14,826 nt of DNA from an uncultured Porphyromonadaceae bacterium (GTDB lineage Bacteria > Bacteroidota > Bacteroidia > Bacteroidales > Muribaculaceae): assembly GCA_938027385.1 (NCBI GenBank), contig CALJBF010000253.1, positions 1 through 14,826 of the forward strand, in the 5' to 3' direction. Shown piece by piece: positions 1-8,555 of this stretch (within the stretch, counting starts at the first letter, position 1; every line of letters begins with the position of its first letter). The notes beneath the pieces were generated by a model. That model had not been told where the DNA came from. It saw only the letters and a program-made list of their open reading frames with translations, and did no database searches. A program made the position numbers and the translations under genes.

Positions 1-688
1 GGCAGTCCTGACCTGTGAGCGAGTATGCGCGGTAATAGTAGGTCTTGCCGGTCTCCACGTCTGTGTCGGTGAATGTCAGCGCGTCGCCGGGGCTGACGGG
101 CGAGAACACCTTGACGTCGGCGGTCTCGAACATCCCGATGGATTTCTCAATCACGACTGACGTCAGCGACTCAAGCGGGAGGTTGCCGGTGTCGAGCGTG
201 GGCGCAGTTAGGGTCAGCGTGACCGAAGGGGTGTCGCCTGCGACGGGGACAGCCTTGAGGTCGGTGATTGCAACCGGAACTGGTGCCGCGAAGAACTGCA
301 GGTAGTCGCTCTGGCCTTTCTCACCGTCGACTATCACCGAGAACTTGTATTCGTAGGCGCGGTTAGGGGCGACCTCGGGGTCGGTGGCGGTCACGACGGC
401 GCCGACTTCAGGATTGTCGACGCTGGCCACTATGGCGAAACTCTCGTATGTGCCACCTTGGAAACGGCGCTCGATTATGAACCGGTCGATATGGTCGAGC
501 GGGTACTGGATGTAATAGTAGTCGTCGTAGACGGTAGTGGTGGGCATCTTGACCTGGAATGTGACGGTGCCGGCGGCGCCGTCGTAGGCCGAGGTCTGCA
601 ATGTGGGGCGTTCGGGCTGCACTGCGGCCGCGGCGAGTGCCGTCGCCGCGGTGGCCAGCGCCAGTGTCAGGCGTAAAAATTTATTCAT
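1..688 (-). CDS. Secreted fibronectin type III domain protein (5' part, truncated by window edge)
   Basis: The reading frame is open from ATG at 688 leftward to the window edge, giving about 229 residues with no stop. Residues 1-20 form a signal peptide: MNKF, then an Ala/Leu-rich hydrophobic stretch ending near ALA-AAA. Two beta-rich modules follow, at about 25-133 and 135-229. The second ends in TGKTYYYRAYS, typical of the last strands of an FnIII domain, and the first ends in the similar NRAYEYKFSVI. No enzyme motif is visible. Such proteins in Bacteroidales are usually exported and often carry a C-terminal sorting domain, but that end is outside the window. A TAnnTTTG box 50 bp upstream suggests its own promoter, separate from xerD. 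The FnIII assignment rests on pattern only; the function is unknown. Confidence 0.82.
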   Translation of the reverse strand, partial: MNKFLRLTLALATAATALAAAAVQPERPTLQTSAYDGAAGTVTFQVKMPTTTVYDDYYYIQYPLDHIDRFIIERRFQGGTYESFAIVASVDNPEVGAVVTATDPEVAPNRAYEYKFSVIVDGEKGQSDYLQFFAAPVPVAITDLKAVPVAGDTPSVTLTLTAPTLDTGNLPLESLTSVVIEKSIGMFETADVKVFSPVSPGDALTFTDTDVETGKTYYYRAYSLTGQDC

Positions 689-737
689 AGGTTAAGTGAT
701 ATGATGATATAGTGGTCAGTATGACTGGTCGTCTGTG

Positions 738-745
738 CAAAGATA
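738..745 (-). promoter_or_regulatory. Bacteroidales-type -7 box for the FnIII gene
   Basis: The minus strand reads TATCTTTG, an exact match to the Bacteroides -7 consensus TAnnTTTG, 49 bases before the ATG at 688. No convincing -33 TTTG sits at the usual distance. It lies in the 116-bp gap after xerD, so the FnIII gene is probably transcribed independently. Confidence 0.55.
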
Positions 746-804
746 ATGAATAATATGCTCGGATATGCGCGTTTTTGCGGCAAAATGCCGGAACACGATG
801 CTTT

Positions 805-1725
805 TTAACTTTTATGGAGCCGGTTGCGGGGGTGGTGGGCCAGGATTTCATCGCGCAGGCGCGTGCGGTCGAGATTCAGATAGATTTCGGTGGTGGCGAT
901 GGACTCGTGGCCGAGCATCTGCTGTATGGCGCGCAGGTTGGCGCCCCCTTCGAGCAGATGGGTGGCGAAACTGTGGCGCAGCGTGTGTGGCGAGATGGTC
1001 TTGACAATGCCGGCTCCCAGGGCCAGGCGCCGTATGATGGTGAATATCATCTGCCGGGTGAGGCGTGTGCCCCGGTTGTTGAGGAAGACGATGTTCTCCT
1101 CGCCGCGGCGTGGCATGATGTCGCCCCGCGGGCCGGCGGCATATTCGCCGATCAGCTCGGCGGCTATGGGCGAAATGGGCACTACGCGTTCTTTCGAGCC
1201 TTTTCCGGTGACCATGACATATCCTTCGGCGAGATATACCTTGTCGAGCGTGAGGTCTACAAGCTCCGACACCCGCAGGCCACAGCCGTAGAGTGTCTCG
1301 ATGATGGCGCGGTTGCGGAGGGCGGCGGGGCCGGGCGGAATTGCCTCTATGAGTGAGTTTATTTCGTCGACGGTGAGTATGTTGGGGAGATGCCTCCCCT
1401 GGCGGGGTGCCTGCAGCAGTATGGTCGGGTCGTCGTCGACGAAACCCTCGGCGCGCAGATAGCGGTAGAATGACTTTATGCCCGAGATGATGCGGGCCTG
1501 TGACCTGGGGGCGATGCCGATGTCGACCAGCGTGGCCACGAAGTTCTGCAGGTCATCTTGAGTTACGGCATCGACGCGTATTCCCCCGCTGTCGGTGAAA
1601 CGTATGAATTTGGCCACGTCGTCGAGATACGAAGCCACGGTGTTCTCTGCCAGGCCGAGCTGCAGGCCCAGCCACGCCGAATACTCGTTGACAAGCCGCT
1701 GGTTATCGGGCAGTGTGCGTGGCAT
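805..1725 (-). CDS. xerD: Tyrosine recombinase XerD
   Basis: A 306-residue tyrosine recombinase, the normal length for XerC/XerD. With XerC, XerD acts at the chromosomal dif site to resolve chromosome dimers. The N-terminal SAM-like DNA-binding domain covers about residues 5-95 (LAENTVASYLDDVAKF) and the catalytic domain about 110-300. All expected catalytic residues are present: R151 (GCGLRVSEL), K175 (TGKGSKER), H247 and R250 (HTLRHSFATHLLEGG), H273 (MLGH) and nucleophile Y282 (TTEIYLNLD). The residues after Y282 are LNLD rather than the common THLD, a small variation. It is the last gene of a three-gene minus-strand unit, 12 bp after the methyltransferase-like gene. The name XerD rather than XerC is based on length and the N-terminal pattern. 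I see no mobile-element context, so a housekeeping role is more likely than an integrase. Confidence 0.92.
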   Translation of the reverse strand: MPRTLPDNQRLVNEYSAWLGLQLGLAENTVASYLDDVAKFIRFTDSGGIRVDAVTQDDLQNFVATLVDIGIAPRSQARIISGIKSFYRYLRAEGFVDDDPTILLQAPRQGRHLPNILTVDEINSLIEAIPPGPAALRNRAIIETLYGCGLRVSELVDLTLDKVYLAEGYVMVTGKGSKERVVPISPIAAELIGEYAAGPRGDIMPRRGEENIVFLNNRGTRLTRQMIFTIIRRLALGAGIVKTISPHTLRHSFATHLLEGGANLRAIQQMLGHESIATTEIYLNLDRTRLRDEILAHHPRNRLHKS

Positions 1726-1737
1726 GGTGCGCGGGCG

Positions 1738-2358
1738 TCAGAAATAGAAGTCAAACGACTGCCGGGGCAGTCCGCGGAAGGCACAGAATATGCCGAGGTG
1801 ACCGTTGGTGAAGTCCATTCCCGACGGGGCGGCGACATAAATCTGTTCCCAGAGCCTCTGGGACGGGCGGTGGTGGAGCCCGCGCACGAATACCACCACT
1901 CCGTCAGGGCGGTGCATCTCTTTGAGTATGAGCTGACGTAACGGATCCACGATGAGGTCGCGCATGCAGTTTACCAGTATGAACAGGGTGCCGTCGGGCG
2001 GAATGACGGGGGGCCGGTCCATGATCCAGCGCAGGCGTGCGGCTTTCGGCACTGCGCGCGACAGGATGGTGTAGGTCACCTCGTGCCCCTGACCTACTTC
2101 AAGCACCGTCGGGGGATTGAACCGGCAGAGCAGTCTGAAAAGCAGGCGTGCCTCGGGTATGGAGTAGTCGAACCCGGCGAAGTTCTCGCTGAGGCCGATC
2201 TGGCGTCCGCGCGGACAGAACGAGTCAATCTCGGCGTAGGCATAGTAATGTGCGTCATGCTCGCCGATTACTTTTGTTATGAGGTCGTAAGCGAAGGGTG
2301 AATGTACGCCAAACCCCTTTGCAGTGCGCCATTTCCTTATTGTCTGACGGAGTCCCAT
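1738..2358 (-). CDS. Small class I SAM-methyltransferase-like protein of a Bacteroidetes family
   Basis: A 206-residue soluble protein with no signal peptide. The N-terminus carries the motif GFGVHSPFAYDLI (residues 15-27), which I associate with a Bacteroidetes family usually annotated as SAM-dependent O-methyltransferase. A Rossmann-type first strand and loop lies at 84-99 (TVLEVGQGHEVTYTIL), equivalent to motif I, but it lacks the usual GxGxG. The C-terminus (MDFTNGHLGIF and a final FDFYF) also fits that family. No clear acidic residue for binding the SAM ribose is evident after motif I, so activity is uncertain. It sits 15 bp after the YfhO-family gene and 12 bp before xerD, so the three are probably cotranscribed. 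Substrate unknown. Confidence 0.72.
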   Translation of the reverse strand: MGLRQTIRKWRTAKGFGVHSPFAYDLITKVIGEHDAHYYAYAEIDSFCPRGRQIGLSENFAGFDYSIPEARLLFRLLCRFNPPTVLEVGQGHEVTYTILSRAVPKAARLRWIMDRPPVIPPDGTLFILVNCMRDLIVDPLRQLILKEMHRPDGVVVFVRGLHHRPSQRLWEQIYVAAPSGMDFTNGHLGIFCAFRGLPRQSFDFYF

Positions 2359-2373
2359 GGTGCTTGATACATG

Positions 2374-5004
2374 TTATTCTTCTGGAGAAGGATTGACTGT
2401 CGACGGCGGCAGGGTTGCGAGCGAGCATATCAGGGCCATAAACAGCAGGATGTAGATGGCTATGACAGCGGCGCGGGCCACGCCGACGGTGGCTGTCACT
2501 GACATGGGGCGGAATGTGAGCTCCACCGAGTGCTCGCCCGCCGGTATGGCTATGGCGCGGAGCACATAGTTCACGCGGCCGATGGTGGCGGGTTTGCCGT
2601 CGACAGTTGCTTCCCATCCCCAGGGGAAATAGATTTCAGAGAGCACGGCCACACCTCCGCGTGCCGAGCGGGCGTGGTATGAGAGCCGGTCGGGGGCGTA
2701 GGTGGTCTCGAAGATGGTGTCGCCCGGCGCCCTGGGAGCGGTTGTGCCGAGCGCCTCGCGGAACCGGCTGTCGGCCACGGCGGTGCGGGCCGGGTCGATG
2801 GTCGAGAGCGCGGCCATCTCGGCGTCGGCACCATCCACGTAGGCTATCGAATCAACGAACCAGGCGTTGCCCAGGGCATCGGGGTTGACGCTGAGCTGTC
2901 CGTCGGGGGTGATGATGTAGCGGGCGTTGAGCATGTCGAGCACGTTCCAGTCGGCGGGGGTGATGTCGCCCGACAGGAAGTGGTTCAGATGGGTATCGAT
3001 CAGGTCCTGGTAGCGTGTGAGCTTGGCGGCGTGGTAGCCTCCGATCATCTTGTGGTGGTACGACGGCGCGGCGCCCTGGAACTGCGGTATGTCCATCACG
3101 CGGTAGTTCATGGCGGTGTCGGCCAGGATGGCCCTGTCGTTGGCCGACAGGGGGAAAGGGTCGGATGCCGAGAGCTCGGGCGTGCAGAACGAGTCGTGCG
3201 AGAGGTAACGTTTGTTGACGGTATAGAGGTCGGTGCCTGCGATAAGCGTCACGAGCACCACCGCCATCCAGGGACGCGCGATGCGGTAGGCCCACAGCAT
3301 CAGCGCGCCGAAACCGAACACGATGAACAGCAGTGAGCGCAGCGAGTCGGCGCGCACCATAGACTGGCGCAGGTCGGTGACTACCGACGCTATGGCCGGA
3401 TTGTCGATCGAGAGCATGCGCACCAACTGGGGGTCGGCTCCCTGCGACTGCAGCCAGGCGCCCATGTAGGCCGACTGCTGGAGGTCACCATCGGTGATGG
3501 CGGGGCCGTAGATACCGGGGAAGAGCCAGCCCAGCAGGCAGAACGCCGCCGGCACGCCGAACGACCAGTACAGCGCCGTGCGGTAACGGCGGAAACCGTC
3601 GGGCGCGGTCAGCAGTCTGTACAGCCCCATGACGGCCAGTACCGGTATGGCGAATTCGGTAATCACGAGTATCGACTCTACGGTGCGGAACCGCGAGTAC
3701 ATGGGCACGTAGTCGATGAACAGGTCGGTGAGCCACTGCATGTTGCGTCCCATGGCCAGGAAGATGGCGAACAGACCGGTGAGCATCAGCGCCCATTTTA
3801 CGGGACCTTTGACGATTATGCACCCTAACAGGGCCAGGGCGAAAATGAGCGCACCCACGTAAACGGGGCCGTTGGTGGCCTCGGGCTCGCCGAAATACTG
3901 CAGGGTCTGGGCCACATACTGGCGCTCGTACTCGTTCAGGCCGGCGCGCGACATGGTTTCCTCGGCACCGTCGAGGTCGGCGAGCGACATGGCCTGCATC
4001 TGCCCCTGCACGGGACGCATCGAGGCGCCACCCTTCACGTCGGGTATCAGCAGTGTGAAGGTCTCGGCACGGCCGTAGGAGTATTGGGTTATGTAGTCGC
4101 GGTCGAGACCATCGGTCTTTGCGGCCTCAGAGGCGGCATCGGTGCGGGTCAGCTCGGAATGCCCTCCGCGCATCGACTGTTTCGAGTATTCGTAAGTGTT
4201 GTAGAGGTTCGGCAGATTCGCGCACACAGCCAGCGCGGCGGCCACGGCCAGGGTGCCGGTGGCTATGCCCCACTGCTTTATCTTCTTATCCTTTACCGCC
4301 TTGAAGAAGAATCCTATGGCGAGGGCCACGATGACAAACAGGAAGTAATAGGTCATCTGAACGTGGTTGCTCTGCACCTGCATCATGGCTGCGACCGCGG
4401 CGAGCGCCCCGCCGGCCAGCCAGCGTCCCCGGTAGGCCATTATCACGCCCGCTATGGTGGGAGGAACATAGGCCAGGGTGACGAATTTCCAGATGTGTCC
4501 GGCGCCGATGATGATGATGAAGTAGGTGGAGAATCCCCACGCTATGGCGCCCAGCAACGCATAGTACCACCTGAACCGCATGGCCATGAGCAGGATGAGC
4601 ATGCCGGCCATCATCATGAACAGCAGGTTCGAGGGGGAGGGGAGTCCGGCCCCGTAGAGTGTGGTGATCCAGCTGAACAGCGAGTCTGAGGGGTAGGTGG
4701 GTGAGATCTGGAACGTGGGCATGCCCGAGAAGAGCGAGTTTGTCCACCGGGGCTGGTCACCCCCATGCGTGGCGACCCACTCCTGCGCCTCGTGGCCTAT
4801 GGCCGCGCCCTGCTGCATGTCGTGCTGGCGCAGCTGGTTGCCCAGCGAGGCGTCGGGATAGAAGAACGCTATCGCCACCAGGGCGATTATGGCCAATGCG
4901 GCGAAGCATCCCCATACCTGGGGGCGCTTGACGGCCTCGATGAGGTTTGCCGGCACCCGTTTCAGCCGGGCGCTTATCGGGGTTGACTCTCTGTTGTCTG
5001 TCAT
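2374..5004 (-). CDS. YfhO-family polytopic membrane protein
   Basis: An 876-residue integral membrane protein of the YfhO family (PF09586). A first membrane segment at about 31-50 is followed by an extracytoplasmic loop (about 51-120) containing DMQQG and LFSGMP. Many hydrophobic segments follow from about 125 to 590, then a soluble domain of about 200 residues with SEIYFPWGWEATVDG and VNYVLRAIAIPAGEHSVEL. A final membrane segment lies near 850-870. The C-terminal signature is characteristic of YfhO proteins. In Bacillus and Listeria, YfhO-type proteins are GT-C-fold enzymes that glycosylate teichoic acid; Bacteroidales lack teichoic acid, so the substrate here is unknown, and a role in a surface glycan is inference. 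It is the first gene of a unit that continues into the methyltransferase-like gene and xerD. A TAnnTTTG box lies just upstream at 5031-5038. Confidence 0.9.
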   Translation of the reverse strand: MTDNRESTPISARLKRVPANLIEAVKRPQVWGCFAALAIIALVAIAFFYPDASLGNQLRQHDMQQGAAIGHEAQEWVATHGGDQPRWTNSLFSGMPTFQISPTYPSDSLFSWITTLYGAGLPSPSNLLFMMMAGMLILLMAMRFRWYYALLGAIAWGFSTYFIIIIGAGHIWKFVTLAYVPPTIAGVIMAYRGRWLAGGALAAVAAMMQVQSNHVQMTYYFLFVIVALAIGFFFKAVKDKKIKQWGIATGTLAVAAALAVCANLPNLYNTYEYSKQSMRGGHSELTRTDAASEAAKTDGLDRDYITQYSYGRAETFTLLIPDVKGGASMRPVQGQMQAMSLADLDGAEETMSRAGLNEYERQYVAQTLQYFGEPEATNGPVYVGALIFALALLGCIIVKGPVKWALMLTGLFAIFLAMGRNMQWLTDLFIDYVPMYSRFRTVESILVITEFAIPVLAVMGLYRLLTAPDGFRRYRTALYWSFGVPAAFCLLGWLFPGIYGPAITDGDLQQSAYMGAWLQSQGADPQLVRMLSIDNPAIASVVTDLRQSMVRADSLRSLLFIVFGFGALMLWAYRIARPWMAVVLVTLIAGTDLYTVNKRYLSHDSFCTPELSASDPFPLSANDRAILADTAMNYRVMDIPQFQGAAPSYHHKMIGGYHAAKLTRYQDLIDTHLNHFLSGDITPADWNVLDMLNARYIITPDGQLSVNPDALGNAWFVDSIAYVDGADAEMAALSTIDPARTAVADSRFREALGTTAPRAPGDTIFETTYAPDRLSYHARSARGGVAVLSEIYFPWGWEATVDGKPATIGRVNYVLRAIAIPAGEHSVELTFRPMSVTATVGVARAAVIAIYILLFMALICSLATLPPSTVNPSPEE

Positions 5005-5030
5005 TATCCTTGTTTGTCGCTTATTTCTCG

Positions 5031-5038
5031 CAAATTTA
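5031..5038 (-). promoter_or_regulatory. -7 box for the YfhO operon (divergent pair, left)
   Basis: The minus strand reads TAAATTTG, an exact TAnnTTTG match, 26 bases before the ATG at 5004. A second minus-strand match (TAAGTTTG, 5073-5080) lies further upstream and overlaps the ATG of the divergent gene, so it is less likely. No clear -33 element was found. Confidence 0.55.
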
Positions 5039-5049
5039 GTGATTTTTTG

Positions 5050-5057
5050 TAAATTTG
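5050..5057 (+). promoter_or_regulatory. -7 box for the DUF6056-like/phosphoethanolamine-transferase operon (divergent pair, right)
   Basis: TAAATTTG on the plus strand, an exact TAnnTTTG match, 22 bases before the ATG at 5080. It is the mirror image of the minus-strand box at 5031-5038, with 11 bases between. The implied leader is short, about 15 bases. Confidence 0.55.
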
Positions 5058-5079
5058 TAGCTAATTAGTTCGCAAACTT

Positions 5080-6702
5080 ATGAATGACAACAATATCCCG
5101 GCCCCGCCTGCATCGGCCGTGAACGGTCACCGCCTCACCGCATGGATGCTGGCCGGGGTCATGGCACTGCTGTTCGCGATATGGCAATACTGGACCCCGG
5201 TGCAGATGGATGACCTGTGGATGCAGGCTTACTACAACCGGTTTGCCGACCGTTACGGCGCCGGCACGTTCCGCGCGTGGCTTGAGTATGCCGAATGGTT
5301 CCGTGTCGATTCAAACGGTCGTCTGGCCAATTACCTGGCGCCGATTGTGACACTGTATGTACCGCGGTGGCTGTTTGCCGCCCTGACGGGTATATTTGTC
5401 GGACTACTGTACATGCTCGTGGCCCGGCTCAGCGGTCTGGGGCGCCATTACAGCCCCACATTCCAGTGGCGGTGGATGGCGCTTGTGTGGGCGGCGTCGA
5501 TGGTGCTTTTCCCCTGGCGCGACCATCTGATGCTGGCCGACTACGCGCTCAATTACGTGTATACCACCGTCTTCGACCTGTTGTTTGTCTGGGCGTGGCT
5601 TACGGCGCTGTCGCGCCGCATGGGCGCGGTAACTCTGCTCGGCGCCTGTGTGGCGGCTCTTGTCGGCGGTATGATGCACGAGGGGCTGGCCGTGCCTCTG
5701 CTTGCAGGGTGCGGTGTGGTGGTGCTGATGCGCCGTTTCCGGCTGCCGTGGCAGGCATGGCTGTTGCTTGTGCTGTTCGCTTTTTCGTCGCTTGAGAGTG
5801 TTACGGCTCCGGGCATCCTTGCCCGTGCGGGGCGCGACATGGGTTTCTCGCCGGTTCACAACACGGTGGTGATGCTAAAGAGCTGTACGCTGCTGTTACT
5901 TCTGCTGGCGGTCATCGCCCTGGGGCTCTCGCTCCCCCGCAAACGTCACGCCATGCGCCGCCTCCTTGTCACACCCCCCTTCTCCTTCTGCCTGACCGCC
6001 GCCCTTGTCTCGGCGTTGCTTTGCCTGCTGATCAATGATGCGTCGGCCCGTTTCGGATGGGTGGCGCAGTTGTCGTCGGCAATGGCCATTGGCATGACAA
6101 TCAGACGTACCGGGCGCCTGGAAAACCGTTTCTGGGGCGGGATAGCCATGCTTGGTGCGGTGCTTGTCGCATCGCTGATGCTGAATGTCATCAGCGAGCA
6201 GAAAAAGGTGTATCATGAAGATGAAGAAATCCGCCGGGAGCTGGCGGCGTCGGCCGATGGAACCGTGTTCCGTGACATAGCCGCGCTTGACCGTGACGAC
6301 CGTATACTTACGCTTTCTCTTACCGAACATGGCAACTGGCGCGGCGCTTTCCAGATAGGCGGGTACAACCGGATATTTCCTGACAAGGAGTATGCCGTGC
6401 TGCCGGCCGATATGGCCTCGTTTGCCGGCGATGTCGACAGCTGTTACCCCGGCGAAGTGGGCATGTGCCGGTACAGGAACCGTTTTGTGGCTCCGATGAT
6501 TGACCATGAGGCGTTTGACCGCCGCGCCGGGAAGGTCGGAACGGTATGGTTACGCGGAACGGCAGCTGACGGCCGCGTGGTGGATATCTGGGCTGACTCG
6601 TGGCCGTTCCGTGACCGTTGCGGGCGGCAGTGGCTTTATTTCCATTCCTACATGAACATGGATGATATTGTAAGGTTTGACTTTCAGAACGCTCCGGACT
6701 GA
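5080..6702 (+). CDS. DUF6056-like polytopic membrane protein, putative GT-C glycosyltransferase
   Basis: A 540-residue protein with a short cytoplasmic N-terminus, a first membrane segment at about 20-38 and roughly ten hydrophobic segments up to about 370, then a soluble C-terminal domain of about 170 residues. Directly after the first segment comes MDDLW (D44, D45), followed by SNGR at 78-81 and MHEG at 199-202. An acidic pair in the first external loop is typical of GT-C lipid-dependent glycosyltransferases, and the DD...NGR spacing resembles DUF6056/GtrII-like proteins. The C-terminal part contains IGGYNRIFPDKEY and several cysteines. Its TGA overlaps the ATG of the phosphoethanolamine-transferase-like gene, so the two are likely translationally coupled. 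I infer transfer of a sugar to a lipid-linked or LPS acceptor; family membership is by eye and the substrate is unknown. Confidence 0.82.
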   Translation: MNDNNIPAPPASAVNGHRLTAWMLAGVMALLFAIWQYWTPVQMDDLWMQAYYNRFADRYGAGTFRAWLEYAEWFRVDSNGRLANYLAPIVTLYVPRWLFAALTGIFVGLLYMLVARLSGLGRHYSPTFQWRWMALVWAASMVLFPWRDHLMLADYALNYVYTTVFDLLFVWAWLTALSRRMGAVTLLGACVAALVGGMMHEGLAVPLLAGCGVVVLMRRFRLPWQAWLLLVLFAFSSLESVTAPGILARAGRDMGFSPVHNTVVMLKSCTLLLLLLAVIALGLSLPRKRHAMRRLLVTPPFSFCLTAALVSALLCLLINDASARFGWVAQLSSAMAIGMTIRRTGRLENRFWGGIAMLGAVLVASLMLNVISEQKKVYHEDEEIRRELAASADGTVFRDIAALDRDDRILTLSLTEHGNWRGAFQIGGYNRIFPDKEYAVLPADMASFAGDVDSCYPGEVGMCRYRNRFVAPMIDHEAFDRRAGKVGTVWLRGTAADGRVVDIWADSWPFRDRCGRQWLYFHSYMNMDDIVRFDFQNAPD

Positions 6703-8555
6703 TGAATGAATTGCTGAACAAGACATTGCGCCCGGTGGCGCGACTGATAAGCGCGCTTACTCTCCCTCTCAGGCGTTACGGCGTATTTGTTGCCGTGATC
6801 ACACTGGCGGGAATTGTGCCGGTGACGCTGAATATCTGTGTGAACCATCTGATGTTGCGGAAGATTTTTATGCTTGATGTCTGTCAGGCGCTTGCCGTGG
6901 CTTATCTGTTGGGTTGGATATGTGTGGCGGCGCGGCGCAGATGGGTACCTGTGGCGCTTGCGTCGGTGGTGATACTGGCGAGTCTCGCTGCATCGATGTT
7001 TGTGGTAATGGCCGGCCGGCCGCTGTCGACAGAGACCCTTATGCTTGTCGTGCAGACCGATGCGCGTGAGGCGCAGAGTTTCATGCACCAGTTTGTCACG
7101 CCCGGCCGGATTATCTCGGCAGTGGGTTTGCTGTTGCTTATGACTGCCGCCGTATGGTGGGTCTGGCGCAGTGCCATGCGTGCTGAAGAGCCGAAACGGG
7201 GGCACTGCCAATTTGTTGCCGGAGGGGTGCTGCTATGCATGGTTGCGGTGGGGGCGGTACGTCTGGCGGATTTTTGCCGGATGTTCCGGCTCGACGGACT
7301 TTCCGGTTTTGAAGAGTGGTACTCGCAGCAGTCGCCTGTCGCTCCGGGGCTTTATCGCCTTGAGGAATACCGTAACGGCGATCTGCTCACCAACATGCTG
7401 TTTGTCTGGTGGGGTCTGCATCTGAATACAGAGGAGCTACCGCAATGGGAAAAGACGCAGCGCGAAGTGCTTGCATCTCATATATCCCGCTCAGCCGAGG
7501 CTGATTCGGTAAATGTGGTGGTCATAATCGGCGAGTCATTCATCAAGCGGCACAGCAACATTTACGGTTATCCCCTTGTGACGAATCCGAGGCTGACGGC
7601 CGAAAGGGATTCCGGGCGGCTGGCTGTGTTCACCAATTATATCTCTCCGGCTAACTTTACAGCGGCCTCTCTGCGCAATCTGCTTGATCTCAATGACCTG
7701 GCGCGGGGCGAGAGCTGGGCGTCGGGGGCGTATTTCCCGTTGGTGGCGGCGCGCGGCGGCTGGCGCGTGCATCTCTATGACAACCAGGTGACGGTGCCGA
7801 AATTTCTGGTTGACGTGCAGCTGGCGGCGGTGATGCGCAACCCGATGCTCGACGGCGTTTGCTACGAATGGGTCACCGACTCGCTCGACCGTTACGACGG
7901 CGATTTCGAGGCGCGCGTGAACCGCGAGCACCCGTTTGATGGTTCGGTGGGCAATCTCGACATCTATCATCTTTACGGCCAGCACTTCGACCCTGCCGAC
8001 CGCTATCCGGCCGGAGGTGCGCATGACCGCTGGACGGCCGACTCGCTCCCTTACGACCGCCCCTGGTTCACTCCTGCCAAACGGCAGGTGGTGGCCGAGT
8101 ACGACAACGCCACGCTCTACAACGATTCGGTGGTGGGTGCCATCATCGACCGTTACCGCGACACCCCGGCCGTGGTGATATATTTTTCGGATCATGGCGA
8201 GGAGATGTTCGACGCCTCTGACTGCAACGTGCGCAACGAGCCTTCGGGCGACCTGCGCGGCTGGCTTGAGCGGCAGTTCGAGATTCCGTTCTTCATCTGG
8301 GCCTCAGACAGCTACCGTGCGATGCGCCCCGCCCGGTGGGCCGGTGTACTCGATGCCGTTGACCGTCCCGGCATGCTCGACAACGTGGGTCAGGCTGTGC
8401 TTGGCCTCTGCGGCATGGATTCGGTGCGATATTACCGGCCTGACCGCGACATTCTGAGCCCGGCGTATCGCCCTGCCGACCGTGTTACCCTCGGCCGCCG
8501 TGTCAACTATGATTCGCTTGTCGCTCCCCGTTCCCCACATAAATCACATAAGTAA
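6702..8555 (+). CDS. Phosphoethanolamine transferase-like membrane sulfatase-fold protein
   Basis: A 617-residue protein of the EptA/CptA type. The N-terminal half has about five membrane segments (roughly 25-45, 58-78, 83-104, 136-158, 170-187). The periplasmic C-terminal half, from about 268, has the alkaline-phosphatase/sulfatase fold. Visible motifs are VVVIIGESF with metal ligand E278, SNIYGYPLVTNPRL, the probable nucleophile T320 (NFTAAS), HLYGQHF with H423 and H428, and SDHGEEMF with metal ligands D497 and H498. These are the hallmarks of enzymes that move phosphoethanolamine from phosphatidylethanolamine to lipid A, core sugars or another glycan. Start ATG overlaps the preceding TGA. 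The last residues (PHKSHK) are encoded by a CACATAA repeat that crosses the stop codon. The acceptor is not known, and transfer of a different phospho-group is possible. Confidence 0.87.
   Translation: MNELLNKTLRPVARLISALTLPLRRYGVFVAVITLAGIVPVTLNICVNHLMLRKIFMLDVCQALAVAYLLGWICVAARRRWVPVALASVVILASLAASMFVVMAGRPLSTETLMLVVQTDAREAQSFMHQFVTPGRIISAVGLLLLMTAAVWWVWRSAMRAEEPKRGHCQFVAGGVLLCMVAVGAVRLADFCRMFRLDGLSGFEEWYSQQSPVAPGLYRLEEYRNGDLLTNMLFVWWGLHLNTEELPQWEKTQREVLASHISRSAEADSVNVVVIIGESFIKRHSNIYGYPLVTNPRLTAERDSGRLAVFTNYISPANFTAASLRNLLDLNDLARGESWASGAYFPLVAARGGWRVHLYDNQVTVPKFLVDVQLAAVMRNPMLDGVCYEWVTDSLDRYDGDFEARVNREHPFDGSVGNLDIYHLYGQHFDPADRYPAGGAHDRWTADSLPYDRPWFTPAKRQVVAEYDNATLYNDSVVGAIIDRYRDTPAVVIYFSDHGEEMFDASDCNVRNEPSGDLRGWLERQFEIPFFIWASDSYRAMRPARWAGVLDAVDRPGMLDNVGQAVLGLCGMDSVRYYRPDRDILSPAYRPADRVTLGRRVNYDSLVAPRSPHKSHK

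Noticed and set aside
778..790. Small palindrome CGGCAAAATGCCG downstream of xerD
   Set aside because: A five-base stem with a three-base loop and no T run on the xerD strand; too weak to call a terminator or operator.
775..1356. Long open frame on the plus strand opposite xerD
   Set aside because: The minus strand encodes a complete recombinase with all catalytic residues; the plus frame gives a composition without recognisable motifs and is a GC-rich shadow.
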